From positions 1 to 64,000 of the forward strand of contig JAFWMH010000070.1 of NCBI GenBank assembly GCA_017510785.1: a DNA stretch of 64,000 nt. The letters run 5' to 3'. The stretch comes from Atopobiaceae bacterium. GTDB lineage: Bacteria > Actinomycetota > Coriobacteriia > Coriobacteriales > Atopobiaceae. Position numbers and translations under genes: made by a program. The number at the start of each line of letters is the position of its first letter. The first letter of the stretch is position 1. This document shows, one piece after another, positions 56,475-64,000 of this stretch. A model generated the notes under the pieces. The model was given only the letters and a program-made list of their open reading frames with translations. It made no database searches and was not told the origin of the DNA.

Positions 56475-56666
56475 TGTGTACCTAGGGGGCCACTTAGCGG
56501 ACAAAAGCCGGGCTAAGTGGCCCTCCTGGTACACGTTACGCAAGGTTGTGTACTGAGGGGGCCGTTTAGCCGGAAAACTGTGGCTAAACGGCCCTCTTGG
56601 TACACGTTACAATCTTGTGTGCTGGCGGGGCCGTTTAGCAGACAAAACCGGCCAAGAGTGGCACCT
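56475..56666. repeat. Three-unit array of nested palindromes
   Basis: Units at about 56475-56536, 56546-56606 and 56615-56666. Each has outer arms TTGTGTRC / GGTACACG or GGCACAC and inner arms CC(A/G)(C/T)TTAGC / GCTAA(G/A)(T/C)GG around a short A-rich loop. Unit 1 pairs CCACTTAGC with GCTAAGTGG; unit 2 pairs CCGTTTAGC with GCTAAACGG, so both arms changed together. The spacers are about 9 bases (TTACGCAAG, TTACAATC). A single unit lies at 10109. Confidence 0.75.
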
Positions 56667-56975
56667 GTGGCACACTGGTTCCAAGCTGTGGTACGTTGCA
56701 GGGGCGCGCACGACAACAGTGCGCATCGTTTTGGCGGGCGTGCGCGTTCAACTGTAAGCTGATCTTAACTTGGTCTCGAAATTGCTCTAAAAACCTTCGT
56801 AGCTCAAGTTGTCATTGTCATCGAAAGAGCTATTGCGACCGAAGGGGCGATTCTCCGATGCGGGCACGACCCACAGTTTCATACCATCGTGGGCTGGGAA
56901 TTCCCACATTGGTCCCATGTGGGCCCCTTCCTGTTGCATAGGTTCTGGGTTGGTAGATCCCTGCTGCGAAACATA

Positions 56976-58328
56976 CTACGGCGCGGATTCCTGCGGCCAA
57001 GCTTCCTGATGCGAAGCATCCTGCTGAACGGGATTCTGCTGCGAAACGTCCTGCGGCGAGGATTCCTGCGGCCAAGCGTCCTGCTCCGAAGTATCCTGTT
57101 GGGCGGGTGCCTGGGCAACGGATTGTCCCTCATCCAACGGCGCATTGACTGGGTCGGTATTGTGGGATACTTCTGGATTGGACTGTTGCGTGGTGCCATC
57201 CATCTGTTCTGGTTGGGATGGCGCTTGTCCGTTAGGTGTGGAATCGGCGCCCGTAACAGTATCGTTGTTGCCCGGACTGGGGTTGGAAGGTGTGCCGGCG
57301 TTATTACCGTTGGGCACGCCCGTAAAGCGATTGTCGCCCCATCGATGTTCGCCCGATGTCGCGCCATCGTTGGGTGTGTCCGAAACCGGGCGGTAGAACT
57401 GCTCGCCACCCGACGGCCCACTACCCGACGGCCCAACGTCCGACTGTCCGCCCCCCGACGGCCCAACGTCCGAAGGCCCGCTGCCCGTTGGGGCATCAAC
57501 AGGTCGTGCGGATCCGTTCAGTTCGTTGGATGGCGGCATGCGCTCCTGCACGACCCTTTGTGCTGCTTGTAGCATCCCGTCGGTTTGTATGCCTATGGGC
57601 GACCTTACGTCCACACTGATTCTTGCGAGACTTGCGCCATTGTCGTTTTGTACGGCACCATACGCGTCAAGTATCTTTCCAAGCGCGTCTTCATAGCGTG
57701 CGTTAGCGGCATTTGCCTTCTCAATTACGCGTTTGTCGAGCTCACCTTCGCCCTTTGTGGATACGGCAACGCCATACACGTTGACACCGAGCACGATTGA
57801 GAGGTCGTCCTGCGTCACCGCCACGCTAGTTACGGGAACGAACCACGAAACGATGCCTACAATAACCAGCGCAAGACATGCGACGAATGCGGGCACCCAT
57901 CGCCGACGAGGTCGAGCGAGATGCCGAGCGCGTGCGTCACCATTGTTTTGCCGCGCGCGACGGCTGCGCTTAGTGCTCGCCGCTTGCGACATAGGCGCGT
58001 CGATAAGAGCTTTGGCCGTAGTGCCGGTCGCACCAAACTCGGTAGTTGCAGGTTCCTCGTCGTCGACTTGCGCAAAGATGACGCCAAGCGTAGCGGCCTG
58101 AAGATCGTCCTCCGCATGAATGCTATCGAAGCCCGAGAACAACTCCAGCAAGTCGGCGTCGAACTCATCGACGGCGGCGCGTGGATGGGTGGCGTCGTTG
58201 GAGAACAGGTCCAGCAAGTCGGCGTCGAGCGCGTCAGTGGCGTCAAGCTTTGCTCCGTTTGTCGCTTCGGCTTCGGACGTGCTCCAATCGAAGTCCTCGA
58301 ATTCACGCTCCCAGTCGCGCTCACTCAT
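56976..58328 (-). CDS. RsgI-like anti-sigma factor with long disordered outer tail
   Basis: 450 residues. Residues 1-125 are acidic and cytoplasmic, with paired DADLLDLFSNDA and DADLLELFSGFD motifs that may bind the sigma factor. One membrane helix (WVPAFVACLALVIVGIVSWF) follows a basic segment. The outer part begins VAVTQDDLSIVLGVNVYGVA, resembling the RsgI outer domain, and then a Pro/Gln/Ser-rich tail of about 200 residues with repeats such as SPQDVSQQNPVQQD. The start at 58328 overlaps the sigma gene by eight bases. Known RsgI proteins sense outside signals and hold an ECF/SigI factor. Confidence 0.75.
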   Translation of the reverse strand: MSERDWEREFEDFDWSTSEAEATNGAKLDATDALDADLLDLFSNDATHPRAAVDEFDADLLELFSGFDSIHAEDDLQAATLGVIFAQVDDEEPATTEFGATGTTAKALIDAPMSQAASTKRSRRARQNNGDARARHLARPRRRWVPAFVACLALVIVGIVSWFVPVTSVAVTQDDLSIVLGVNVYGVAVSTKGEGELDKRVIEKANAANARYEDALGKILDAYGAVQNDNGASLARISVDVRSPIGIQTDGMLQAAQRVVQERMPPSNELNGSARPVDAPTGSGPSDVGPSGGGQSDVGPSGSGPSGGEQFYRPVSDTPNDGATSGEHRWGDNRFTGVPNGNNAGTPSNPSPGNNDTVTGADSTPNGQAPSQPEQMDGTTQQSNPEVSHNTDPVNAPLDEGQSVAQAPAQQDTSEQDAWPQESSPQDVSQQNPVQQDASHQEAWPQESAP

Positions 58329-58947
58329 GGCCGAGCACCCCCTTGAGCTGTTGCTTGCCTCGCGAAATGTTGGTATACACGGTGTTCTCGGGCATGCCAA
58401 GGAGCTTGCCGATTTGTGCGGCCGTGTAACCCTCGTAAAACTTAAGATACAGCACGATGGCATAACGCTCGTCGATGCCGCGCAAGGCGCGCAGAACGTC
58501 CGAGCGTTCGAGTGAACGTTGGCCTTCTTCGCCGTCGTCGCCAACGGGTGTGAATCCCTCTTCGCCCATGGCGTCGAGCGACTCAGTGCGAGCGGCGGCG
58601 CTCTTGAGCTGATCCTTGCAGATGTTAGATGCCACGCGAATAAGCCATGCTTTGCGGTGTTCGCCACCGTTAAACGTCCGTCCGTAGCGGGCGTATCGTA
58701 AAAACGTCTCTTGGAAGGCGTCGTCACGGTCGGCCGGTTCTCGCAAATAAATCGCGCACACGCGCATCACCGTGTCTGCGTGCTCCGCCATAGTTCTCTC
58801 TATGTCTTCGTGTGCTCTCAAGCCGTTTGCCGTTCGCGTCTTGGTGGTCGTTTGTGTTGGGTCGGCCGTTATTTCATCTCTATGATAAACCCTCACACGC
58901 GATTGCGGCACCATTTGAGCGAAACTAGCATTCATCGTCATGTCCAC
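58321..58947 (-). CDS. ECF-type sigma-70 factor
   Basis: 208 residues. Region 2: EHADTVMRVCAIYLREPADR then FQETFLRYARYG, with the WLIRVASNICKD core helix. Region 4: LRGIDERYAIVLYLKFYEGY, then TAAQIGKLLGMPENTVYTNI. Residues 1-55 form a longer N-terminal arm than usual. The GTG start at 58947 has AAGGAGG eight bases away; an ATG at 58941 is also possible. Its stop lies inside the anti-sigma gene, so the two are translated together. The divergent surface-protein gene is a candidate target. Confidence 0.88.
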   Translation of the reverse strand: MDMTMNASFAQMVPQSRVRVYHRDEITADPTQTTTKTRTANGLRAHEDIERTMAEHADTVMRVCAIYLREPADRDDAFQETFLRYARYGRTFNGGEHRKAWLIRVASNICKDQLKSAAARTESLDAMGEEGFTPVGDDGEEGQRSLERSDVLRALRGIDERYAIVLYLKFYEGYTAAQIGKLLGMPENTVYTNISRGKQQLKGVLGHE

Positions 58948-59478
58948 GAAACGCACCTCCTTGCTCGTAACACGACGCAAGGTGAGAGAACCTTTCAAAG
59001 TCGCCGGAATACTTTGCAAGATGCTTCGGAGCCTCGGGGCTGGTGGGGTGTTGTTGATTAGTAACGCAAAAAACGATGTCGCGTGCCTGATATTGTAAAT
59101 GAAGCATCAAACTCAGAGTAAGGACGTTGTATGCTTTACTGAAAGCCTGCGGTGCGTTTGGATTGCGGACGCTGCGGCGAGCCAACATGTTGCAGCGGAC
59201 GGTGCGGTGTGGCAGGGCAACGTTTTGCGGCGGATCTTGCAGTGCGGATCTTGCAGTGCGGTAGACAAACGCGATGCGGCGGGCCGCGCGATGCGTCGAA
59301 TCGTGAAGTGCAGCAGGTCGTGCGATGCAACAAACTGCACTTCGCGGCAAGCCGGCACGAGCGGCAAGCCAGCACGAGCGGCAAGCCGGCGTCATGGAAG
59401 GCGATTGCGTAGTGGCAACGGAAGTTAGCTCTGAGACGAGCGGTGTTTGTTTGTGCGAATGTTAGAAGGGAGTAGGTG
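58948..59478. other. Divergent intergenic region with tandem repeats
   Basis: This region lies between the sigma gene and the large surface-protein gene. It contains two perfect copies of GCGGATCTTGCAGT (59230-59243, 59244-59257) and three copies of a 17-bp unit beginning GCGGCAAGCC (59344-59360, 59361-59377, 59378-59394). Both sigma and surface-protein promoters should lie here; I cannot place them with confidence. Confidence 0.55.
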
Positions 59479-62400
59479 ATGAGAGTTACGGCAAGGATGG
59501 TGGTATCGCTAGGATTGAGTCTTACGATGGCGTTGGGTACGGTGCCCTCGCAGGCGCTGGCTGAGGCTTTGGAGGGGCCAGCCATCGAGATGGAGTCCGA
59601 AGGGCAAAAAACCAATGATGGAACCGACGAGCAATCTGCCGGGAAGTTCGTTGGCGATGAGGCGCGTGACGAGCGCGAGCCTTCCGAGGAAGAGGCTGCC
59701 GCTGGCGACAAGGATGACGAGTCGAATAATGCGAACCCCGGTGGCGAGGTGAAACCCGGCGAAACAGATGACTCCGACGAGGCAGCGAACACCAGTGGAC
59801 GTAAAGCCCCTGAGGCCTCCAAGGTCAGCGCTTCGAGCGACGACTCCGAAGCTACGAAGCCCCCTGAGCCCGAAGCTACCACTCAGTCCGACGTCGTGGC
59901 GACGGACACGTGGGGAACCTGCCCGTGGGAGATAACGGAAGACGGAACGTTGACCGTTCATCCGGGCGAGGGCGCCGATCCAGCGACGGATTCACTGCCG
60001 GAAGAAGAAAACGGAACCGAGGTCGTCGCAATCCGGTTCATCGCAGAGGATGGACGTAATGTTGTGGCTCCCGAGTCGTGCTATGAGTTGCTTGCGCATC
60101 GCCCAGCCCTCCAAACCGTGGACGCTTCCGGCCTCGACACCTCTAATGTCACAAACATGCAAAACATGTTCACACTGGACTCGAACCTCGTTTCGGTTGA
60201 TTGTTCCACATGGGATACGTCCAACGTACAAAACATGGCATACATGTTCAGTTGGTGCGAAAACCTAACTACTGTTGACGTTTCGGGTTGGAATACTTCC
60301 AACGTGGAGTATATGACATCCATGTTTGGCAGCTGTTCTTCGCTTGAGGCCATTGACGTTTCCGGGTGGGACGTGTCGAACCTTCAGAATACGTGGTCCC
60401 TGTTTGAGGGCTGCTCATCCCTGCGATCCTTGGATCTTTCTGGTTGGAACACGTCTTCGTCGCAATACGCAAACGCGATGTTTAGCGGCTGCTCGTCTCT
60501 CTCCCTCATTCGAGTGGGAGAGAACTACGAAATTAAGTGCGGGGCCAGCACGAACCCGGATCCCGTTCCCGACGGCTTTCCCCAAGCGACATCCGCGAAC
60601 GGCAAATGGTGGTCCCAAAACGAGCGCCGGTGGTTTACTAGGCAGGAAATATTCGAGAGCCGCAATCTCATTGCCGACACCTACACCGCGGAGGGTGACG
60701 GAATCGACCCCGCCGATCCTACCGCTGAAGGCTCCGTATACGGCGAGCTGAAGGCCGCCTACGACGAGGCGAAGGCAGCCGCGGACGCAGCAGAGAAAAC
60801 CCTTGCCGAAAAGCATCAGGCATACGACGATGCCCTGGCAGCTTTGACGGCTGCCGAGGCCGAGGTGGGGGAGGACCTCACACGCCTGCAGGACGCAGCG
60901 GACGCGGCGAAGCAAGAACTCGATGACGCGCAGGCCGACCGCGATGCGAAGCAGCAAGCGCTCGAGGCAGCTAACGACGCCGTGACGGCGAACGCCGATG
61001 CCATCGCAAACGCCGAGCGCGATCTTGCCGACGCCCAGGCTGACGTAACCACGAAGGAGAGGGCAGTAAACGACGCCGTGGCAGCTAAGGACTCCGCGCA
61101 GGTCGCCTACGACGATGCCAGCGGGGTTGTGAGCACGGCGCAAGCAGCGATTGACGCCGAGACGTCGGATCCCAAATCGAATGCTAACCACGAGGAGTGG
61201 ACCGCGCTCGGACTCTTCCGCCATATTCTCCAAAACACATCGACCGGTGACGAGGCGCATTGGGACGCACAGTGCGCAATCGACATCCTAACGAGCGGGA
61301 CGAACACGACGGGTCACTCGTACAAGCAGTATCAAGGTCCCGTGCCCGACGGTGCGCAGGGAGCAGGTCGGGCCGGCATTAGCGGCAACGTGGTTTGGGC
61401 GAGTCGTTCGGATGCGGTTAGCCTAAATAACTTCTCTGCTGCACTCGACTACATCGACGAGTACAACCAGTACAGGGCGAAGGAGAATCGCGAAGAGGGT
61501 TATTCACTCACGACGAACGTGGGTATGAATTGTCGCCTTATGGCGATTGCGGCAGTGCAGCTCGACGTGAGTCAGGACTACAATGCGAGCGGAGGGCACA
61601 CGCAGGCGTATCATGTGGGCGAAAACCTCAGCTGGGGCTACAGCGATCCGTTCGATGGGTGGTACACGGAAGAGAAGGCCGGCTGGAAGGCCGGCAGTAC
61701 TTCGGGCGTTGGCCACTATATGAACATTGTGGACCAGCTGCCTAAGGGTAGCCAAAACCCGACGATGGGTACGGGCTTTGCCGTACACACGGCGGCGCCG
61801 CTTTATCGCGTTGCGCACGGCCAGGTGTTCCACACCACGAGCGGCTACAGTTCCTTTAACCCGAATATTACCTATACTACGAGTGAGTTCCGCTCCCAAT
61901 GGTTCGACTCGTATTACCAGCAGCAGGTCGAGGCAGGCATGTTTGGCACGACGGAGGCAGTGAAGTCGCAGCACCGTCAGGCCCTAGCCGATGCAAAGGC
62001 GGTGCAGGCACAGAAGAAGTCTGCGCTCGACGAGGCGGATGCGGCGCTGAGGACGGCGCAGTCGGCAAAGGCAACGGCCGACGCGGTTGCTCAGACGGCG
62101 CAGAATACGCTCGACGGGCTGAGGAGCGAGACGGGAGGCCTTGAGGAGGCGGCATCCTCTGCACAGTCGGCCCTCGACGAAGCGTCGGCAGCGGTGACGG
62201 AGAAGCAGAGTGCCTACGACGTAGCGCAGGCGGAGCTCGACTCGTTTGATGGCACGGCGCGAATTGAGGCAGCACAAGCAGCAGTTGATGATGCACAGGC
62301 CGCACGCGACGAGGCGCAGCGAGCCAAGCAGGATGCCGACAACGTGCTCGCGCGGGCTGCCGAGGCTCTCGGCGTGGCGAAAAGCCTCACGCCACAAAAC

Positions 62401-63768
62401 ACCATCGTCGAAGGCATCGAAGACGCAACCTACGACGGTACGGCGCATACGCAGGATGCGGCCAAGCTCTTCATTACCATGAGCAATGCAGGGAGAAGCG
62501 AAACCTACGAACTTGTCCGCGGCGTTGACTACGAAGTGACCTACGCAAGCAATACGAATGCCGGCACAGCTACCGTAACCTTCGAGGGTAGGGGCGACTA
62601 CGAGGGAAGCACGACCGCGGAGTTTAGGATTGCCCCCGCGGCCATCACAGGCATGGATGCGATTGCCAACGCCACCTACACCGGCTCGGCCATACGGCCC
62701 AAGCTCGTGGTGCGTGCGGGCAACCTCACGCTCGGCACAGCCGATTACACCGCGACGTTCGCGAACAACACGAATGCCGGCACGGCAACGGTCAACATCG
62801 AGGGCAAGGGTAACTTCAAGGGGAATGCCACAACCAACTTCAAAATCAACAAGGCAGCCAACCCGATTGCCGCTGTTGCCACGAAGGCGTCCGTCACGGC
62901 TACGTACAAACCCTCAGCTACTACCGTAACAGATAAAAACGTTACCGTTTCGAAGGCTCAGGGTGCGGTGACCTACGCCAACGCAAGCACCGACACCGCT
63001 CCCAAAACGTTCGTGGTAGAGAAGACCACTGGCAAGGTGACGGTGCCGAAGGCCACAAAGGCGGGCACCTACGTCGTGAAGGTGAAGGCCACCGCCGCCG
63101 GCAACGCCAACTACAACGCGGGCAGCAAGACCGTCTCCTACAAGATTGTTGTTGCCAAGGCGGCCAACCCCATCGCGGTTAAGGCGGCCAAGGCGTCCTT
63201 AACTGTGACGTACAAGCCCAGCGCGACCAGCGTGACTGCGAAGAACGTCACCGTTACGGGTGCTCAGGGTGTGCCGACCTACGCCAACGCGAGTACCGAC
63301 GCCACGGCGAAGAAGTTCATCGTAAACAAGACCACTGGCAAGGTGACGGTGCCGAAGGCCACCAAGGCTGGTACCTACGTCGTGAAGGTGAAGGTTACGG
63401 CAGCTGGCAACGCCAACTACAACGCAGGCAGCAAGACCGCATCCTACAAGATCGTCGTAGCCAAGGCCGTTAATCCCATGGTCGCCAAGGCCGCAAACAA
63501 GACGGCCAGCCTCAAAACCCTCAAGACGAAGGCCGTCACCGTGGCGCGACCCATCACAATAACCAAGCAGCAGGGCAAGCTCACCTACGCCAAAGTCGCC
63601 TCCGGCAGCTCCGCGGCGCTTACCGTGAACAAGACCACCGGCAAGGTAACCGTGAAGAAGGGCACCAAGAAGGGTACCTACACCATCAAGATTAAGGTCA
63701 CGGCAGCTGGTAACGCCAACTACAAGGCCAAGTCCGTTACCGTTGCCTGCAAGGTAACCGTAAAGTAG
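59479..63768 (+). CDS. Large secreted BspA-like / CAP-domain / coiled-coil surface protein
   Basis: 1,429 residues. Layout: signal peptide (1-29, ending SQALAEA); acidic disordered segment to about 150; DUF285 BspA-like leucine repeats at about 200-347 (DTSNVTNMQNMF, DVSGWNTSNVEYMTSMF); coiled coil 418-555; a CAP/SCP domain 567-807 (ALDYIDEYNQYRAKEN, GHTQAYHVGENLSWG, MNIVDQ); a second coiled coil 829-968; MBG-type beta repeats 974-1127 (TYDGTAH, FANNTNAGTATV); and three repeats of about 100 residues to the end (NPIAVKAAKAS, KTTGKVTVPKATKAGTYVVK). No LPXTG anchor is seen, so attachment may use the C-terminal repeats or be absent. GGGAG precedes the ATG. It is divergent from the sigma/anti-sigma pair. 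Confidence 0.85.
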   Translation: MRVTARMVVSLGLSLTMALGTVPSQALAEALEGPAIEMESEGQKTNDGTDEQSAGKFVGDEARDEREPSEEEAAAGDKDDESNNANPGGEVKPGETDDSDEAANTSGRKAPEASKVSASSDDSEATKPPEPEATTQSDVVATDTWGTCPWEITEDGTLTVHPGEGADPATDSLPEEENGTEVVAIRFIAEDGRNVVAPESCYELLAHRPALQTVDASGLDTSNVTNMQNMFTLDSNLVSVDCSTWDTSNVQNMAYMFSWCENLTTVDVSGWNTSNVEYMTSMFGSCSSLEAIDVSGWDVSNLQNTWSLFEGCSSLRSLDLSGWNTSSSQYANAMFSGCSSLSLIRVGENYEIKCGASTNPDPVPDGFPQATSANGKWWSQNERRWFTRQEIFESRNLIADTYTAEGDGIDPADPTAEGSVYGELKAAYDEAKAAADAAEKTLAEKHQAYDDALAALTAAEAEVGEDLTRLQDAADAAKQELDDAQADRDAKQQALEAANDAVTANADAIANAERDLADAQADVTTKERAVNDAVAAKDSAQVAYDDASGVVSTAQAAIDAETSDPKSNANHEEWTALGLFRHILQNTSTGDEAHWDAQCAIDILTSGTNTTGHSYKQYQGPVPDGAQGAGRAGISGNVVWASRSDAVSLNNFSAALDYIDEYNQYRAKENREEGYSLTTNVGMNCRLMAIAAVQLDVSQDYNASGGHTQAYHVGENLSWGYSDPFDGWYTEEKAGWKAGSTSGVGHYMNIVDQLPKGSQNPTMGTGFAVHTAAPLYRVAHGQVFHTTSGYSSFNPNITYTTSEFRSQWFDSYYQQQVEAGMFGTTEAVKSQHRQALADAKAVQAQKKSALDEADAALRTAQSAKATADAVAQTAQNTLDGLRSETGGLEEAASSAQSALDEASAAVTEKQSAYDVAQAELDSFDGTARIEAAQAAVDDAQAARDEAQRAKQDADNVLARAAEALGVAKSLTPQNTIVEGIEDATYDGTAHTQDAAKLFITMSNAGRSETYELVRGVDYEVTYASNTNAGTATVTFEGRGDYEGSTTAEFRIAPAAITGMDAIANATYTGSAIRPKLVVRAGNLTLGTADYTATFANNTNAGTATVNIEGKGNFKGNATTNFKINKAANPIAAVATKASVTATYKPSATTVTDKNVTVSKAQGAVTYANASTDTAPKTFVVEKTTGKVTVPKATKAGTYVVKVKATAAGNANYNAGSKTVSYKIVVAKAANPIAVKAAKASLTVTYKPSATSVTAKNVTVTGAQGVPTYANASTDATAKKFIVNKTTGKVTVPKATKAGTYVVKVKVTAAGNANYNAGSKTASYKIVVAKAVNPMVAKAANKTASLKTLKTKAVTVARPITITKQQGKLTYAKVASGSSAALTVNKTTGKVTVKKGTKKGTYTIKIKVTAAGNANYKAKSVTVACKVTVK

Positions 63769-63803
63769 CGTCGCGTTCGGCGATTCGCGACCGCACGACA
63801 TGC

Positions 63804-63835
63804 GCGGGCCGCTGGGGATTGCCTCAGCGGCCCGC
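63804..63835 (+). terminator. Intrinsic-type hairpin after the surface-protein gene
   Basis: GCGGGCCGCTG (63804-63814) pairs with CAGCGGCCCGC (63825-63835) over 11 perfect base pairs with a 10-base loop, followed by TTCCG. It lies 36 bases after the stop codon. Confidence 0.75.
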
Positions 63836-63850
63836 TTCCGTATTGCGAAT

Positions 63851-63934
63851 GGCAAATCGGGAAGTGGCCCGGAGAAACAGCCGCGCGCAGTTCCGCAGGA
63901 ACGAGGACTGTTTGAGCACGGCGTTCTCCGGGCC
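63851..63934. repeat. Dispersed MITE-like element, copy D (termini lost)
   Basis: The core AGTGGCCCGGAG ... CTCCGGGCC and the GTTCC-GCA-GGAAC hairpin with the CGAGGACTGT text are nearly identical to copies A and C. Both terminal inverted repeats have decayed, and no flanking direct repeat is seen. It lies beyond the terminator of the surface-protein gene. Confidence 0.7.
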
Positions 63935-64000
63935 GCGATGCCGATGACGCATGCACGGTGTTAACGGTTTCGTTAGAATGGTTTACCGTACACATGCGGA

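Noticed and set aside
54741..56543. 600-codon open frame on the minus strand
   Set aside because: It is the mirror of the acyl-CoA ligase, has no family motif and no ribosome site; high GC keeps the antisense frame open.
56475..56666. CRISPR-like array
   Set aside because: Units are palindromes of about 60 bp with spacers of about 9 bp and differing bases; this does not fit repeat-spacer geometry.

Overview
The window is about 64 kb of moderately GC-rich bacterial DNA carrying roughly 45 genes on both strands. It has no rRNA, no recognisable tRNA, no CRISPR array and no intact transposase. The gene content points to a Coriobacteriia-type actinomycete of gut or oral habitat. The pointers are a MurT-like Mur ligase, type III glutamine synthetase GlnN, a two-domain polyphosphate:AMP phosphotransferase, a DUF285 (BspA-like) surface protein, a fused DUF6323/DUF6179 protein and Nif11-leader peptides. 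This is inferred from gene families, not from a phylogenetic marker.

Region by region. 0-12 kb is accessory and partly decayed. It holds two orphan RiPP precursors with Nif11-like leaders (1.2 and 3.7 kb), a PAP2 phosphatase plus XRE regulator, a wrecked acyl-CoA ligase/hydrolase gene, a small membrane protein/XRE pair, an Rpn-type nuclease, a transglutaminase-like surface gene broken by a T7 frameshift and an amber stop, and the DUF6323/DUF6179 gene, of which a C-terminal fragment lies at 1.7 kb. 12-22 kb is housekeeping: luxS, glgA with a histone-H1-like N-terminal extension, udk, a murT-like gene, an aquaporin, a BASS transporter, a STAS/RsbW-like pair and the polyphosphate:AMP phosphotransferase. 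21-31 kb holds membrane proteins of unknown role, a NimA-like flavoprotein, a PTS_EIIC_2 membrane protein, an azoreductase-like gene overlapping argC, and a GH1 6-phospho-beta-glucosidase. 31-43 kb holds ligA, a membrane protein with an SR-protein-like tail, a zinc-dependent phospholipase C-like protein, an HdeD-like protein, glnN, and polA-rnhA separated by one base. 43-56 kb holds tadA, a fused RHH-PIN protein, an rlmI-like methyltransferase, a DEAD-box helicase with a 250-residue basic insertion, metA (with a decayed metA fragment at 52.9 kb), a zinc-ribbon protein and an acyl-CoA ligase. 56-64 kb holds an ECF sigma factor with an overlapping RsgI-like anti-sigma gene, and a divergent 1,429-residue surface protein.

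The most notable layer is repetitive, non-coding DNA. A family of about 132-135 bp miniature elements (copies at 26.2 and 34.1 kb, decayed copies at 0.5 and 63.9 kb) has 13-bp terminal inverted repeats, and the two intact copies sit between 9-bp direct repeats, as expected for a transposed MITE. One copy landed exactly on the ligA stop codon. A second family of 61-bp nested palindromes occurs singly at 10.1 kb and as a three-unit array at 56.5 kb, with compensating base changes between units. Several other perfect inverted repeats (26.4, 28.0, 37.65, 43.5, 45.3, 49.2 kb) and at least four gene fragments show a region that gains palindromes and loses genes.

No complete new multi-gene system is proven here. 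The best candidates for novelty are the two orphan RiPP precursors, the MITE family, the palindrome array, the RHH-PIN fusion with its repeat operator, and three independent cases of a low-complexity basic or Ser/Arg tract added to a conserved or membrane protein (GlgA, the SR-tailed membrane protein, the DEAD helicase).
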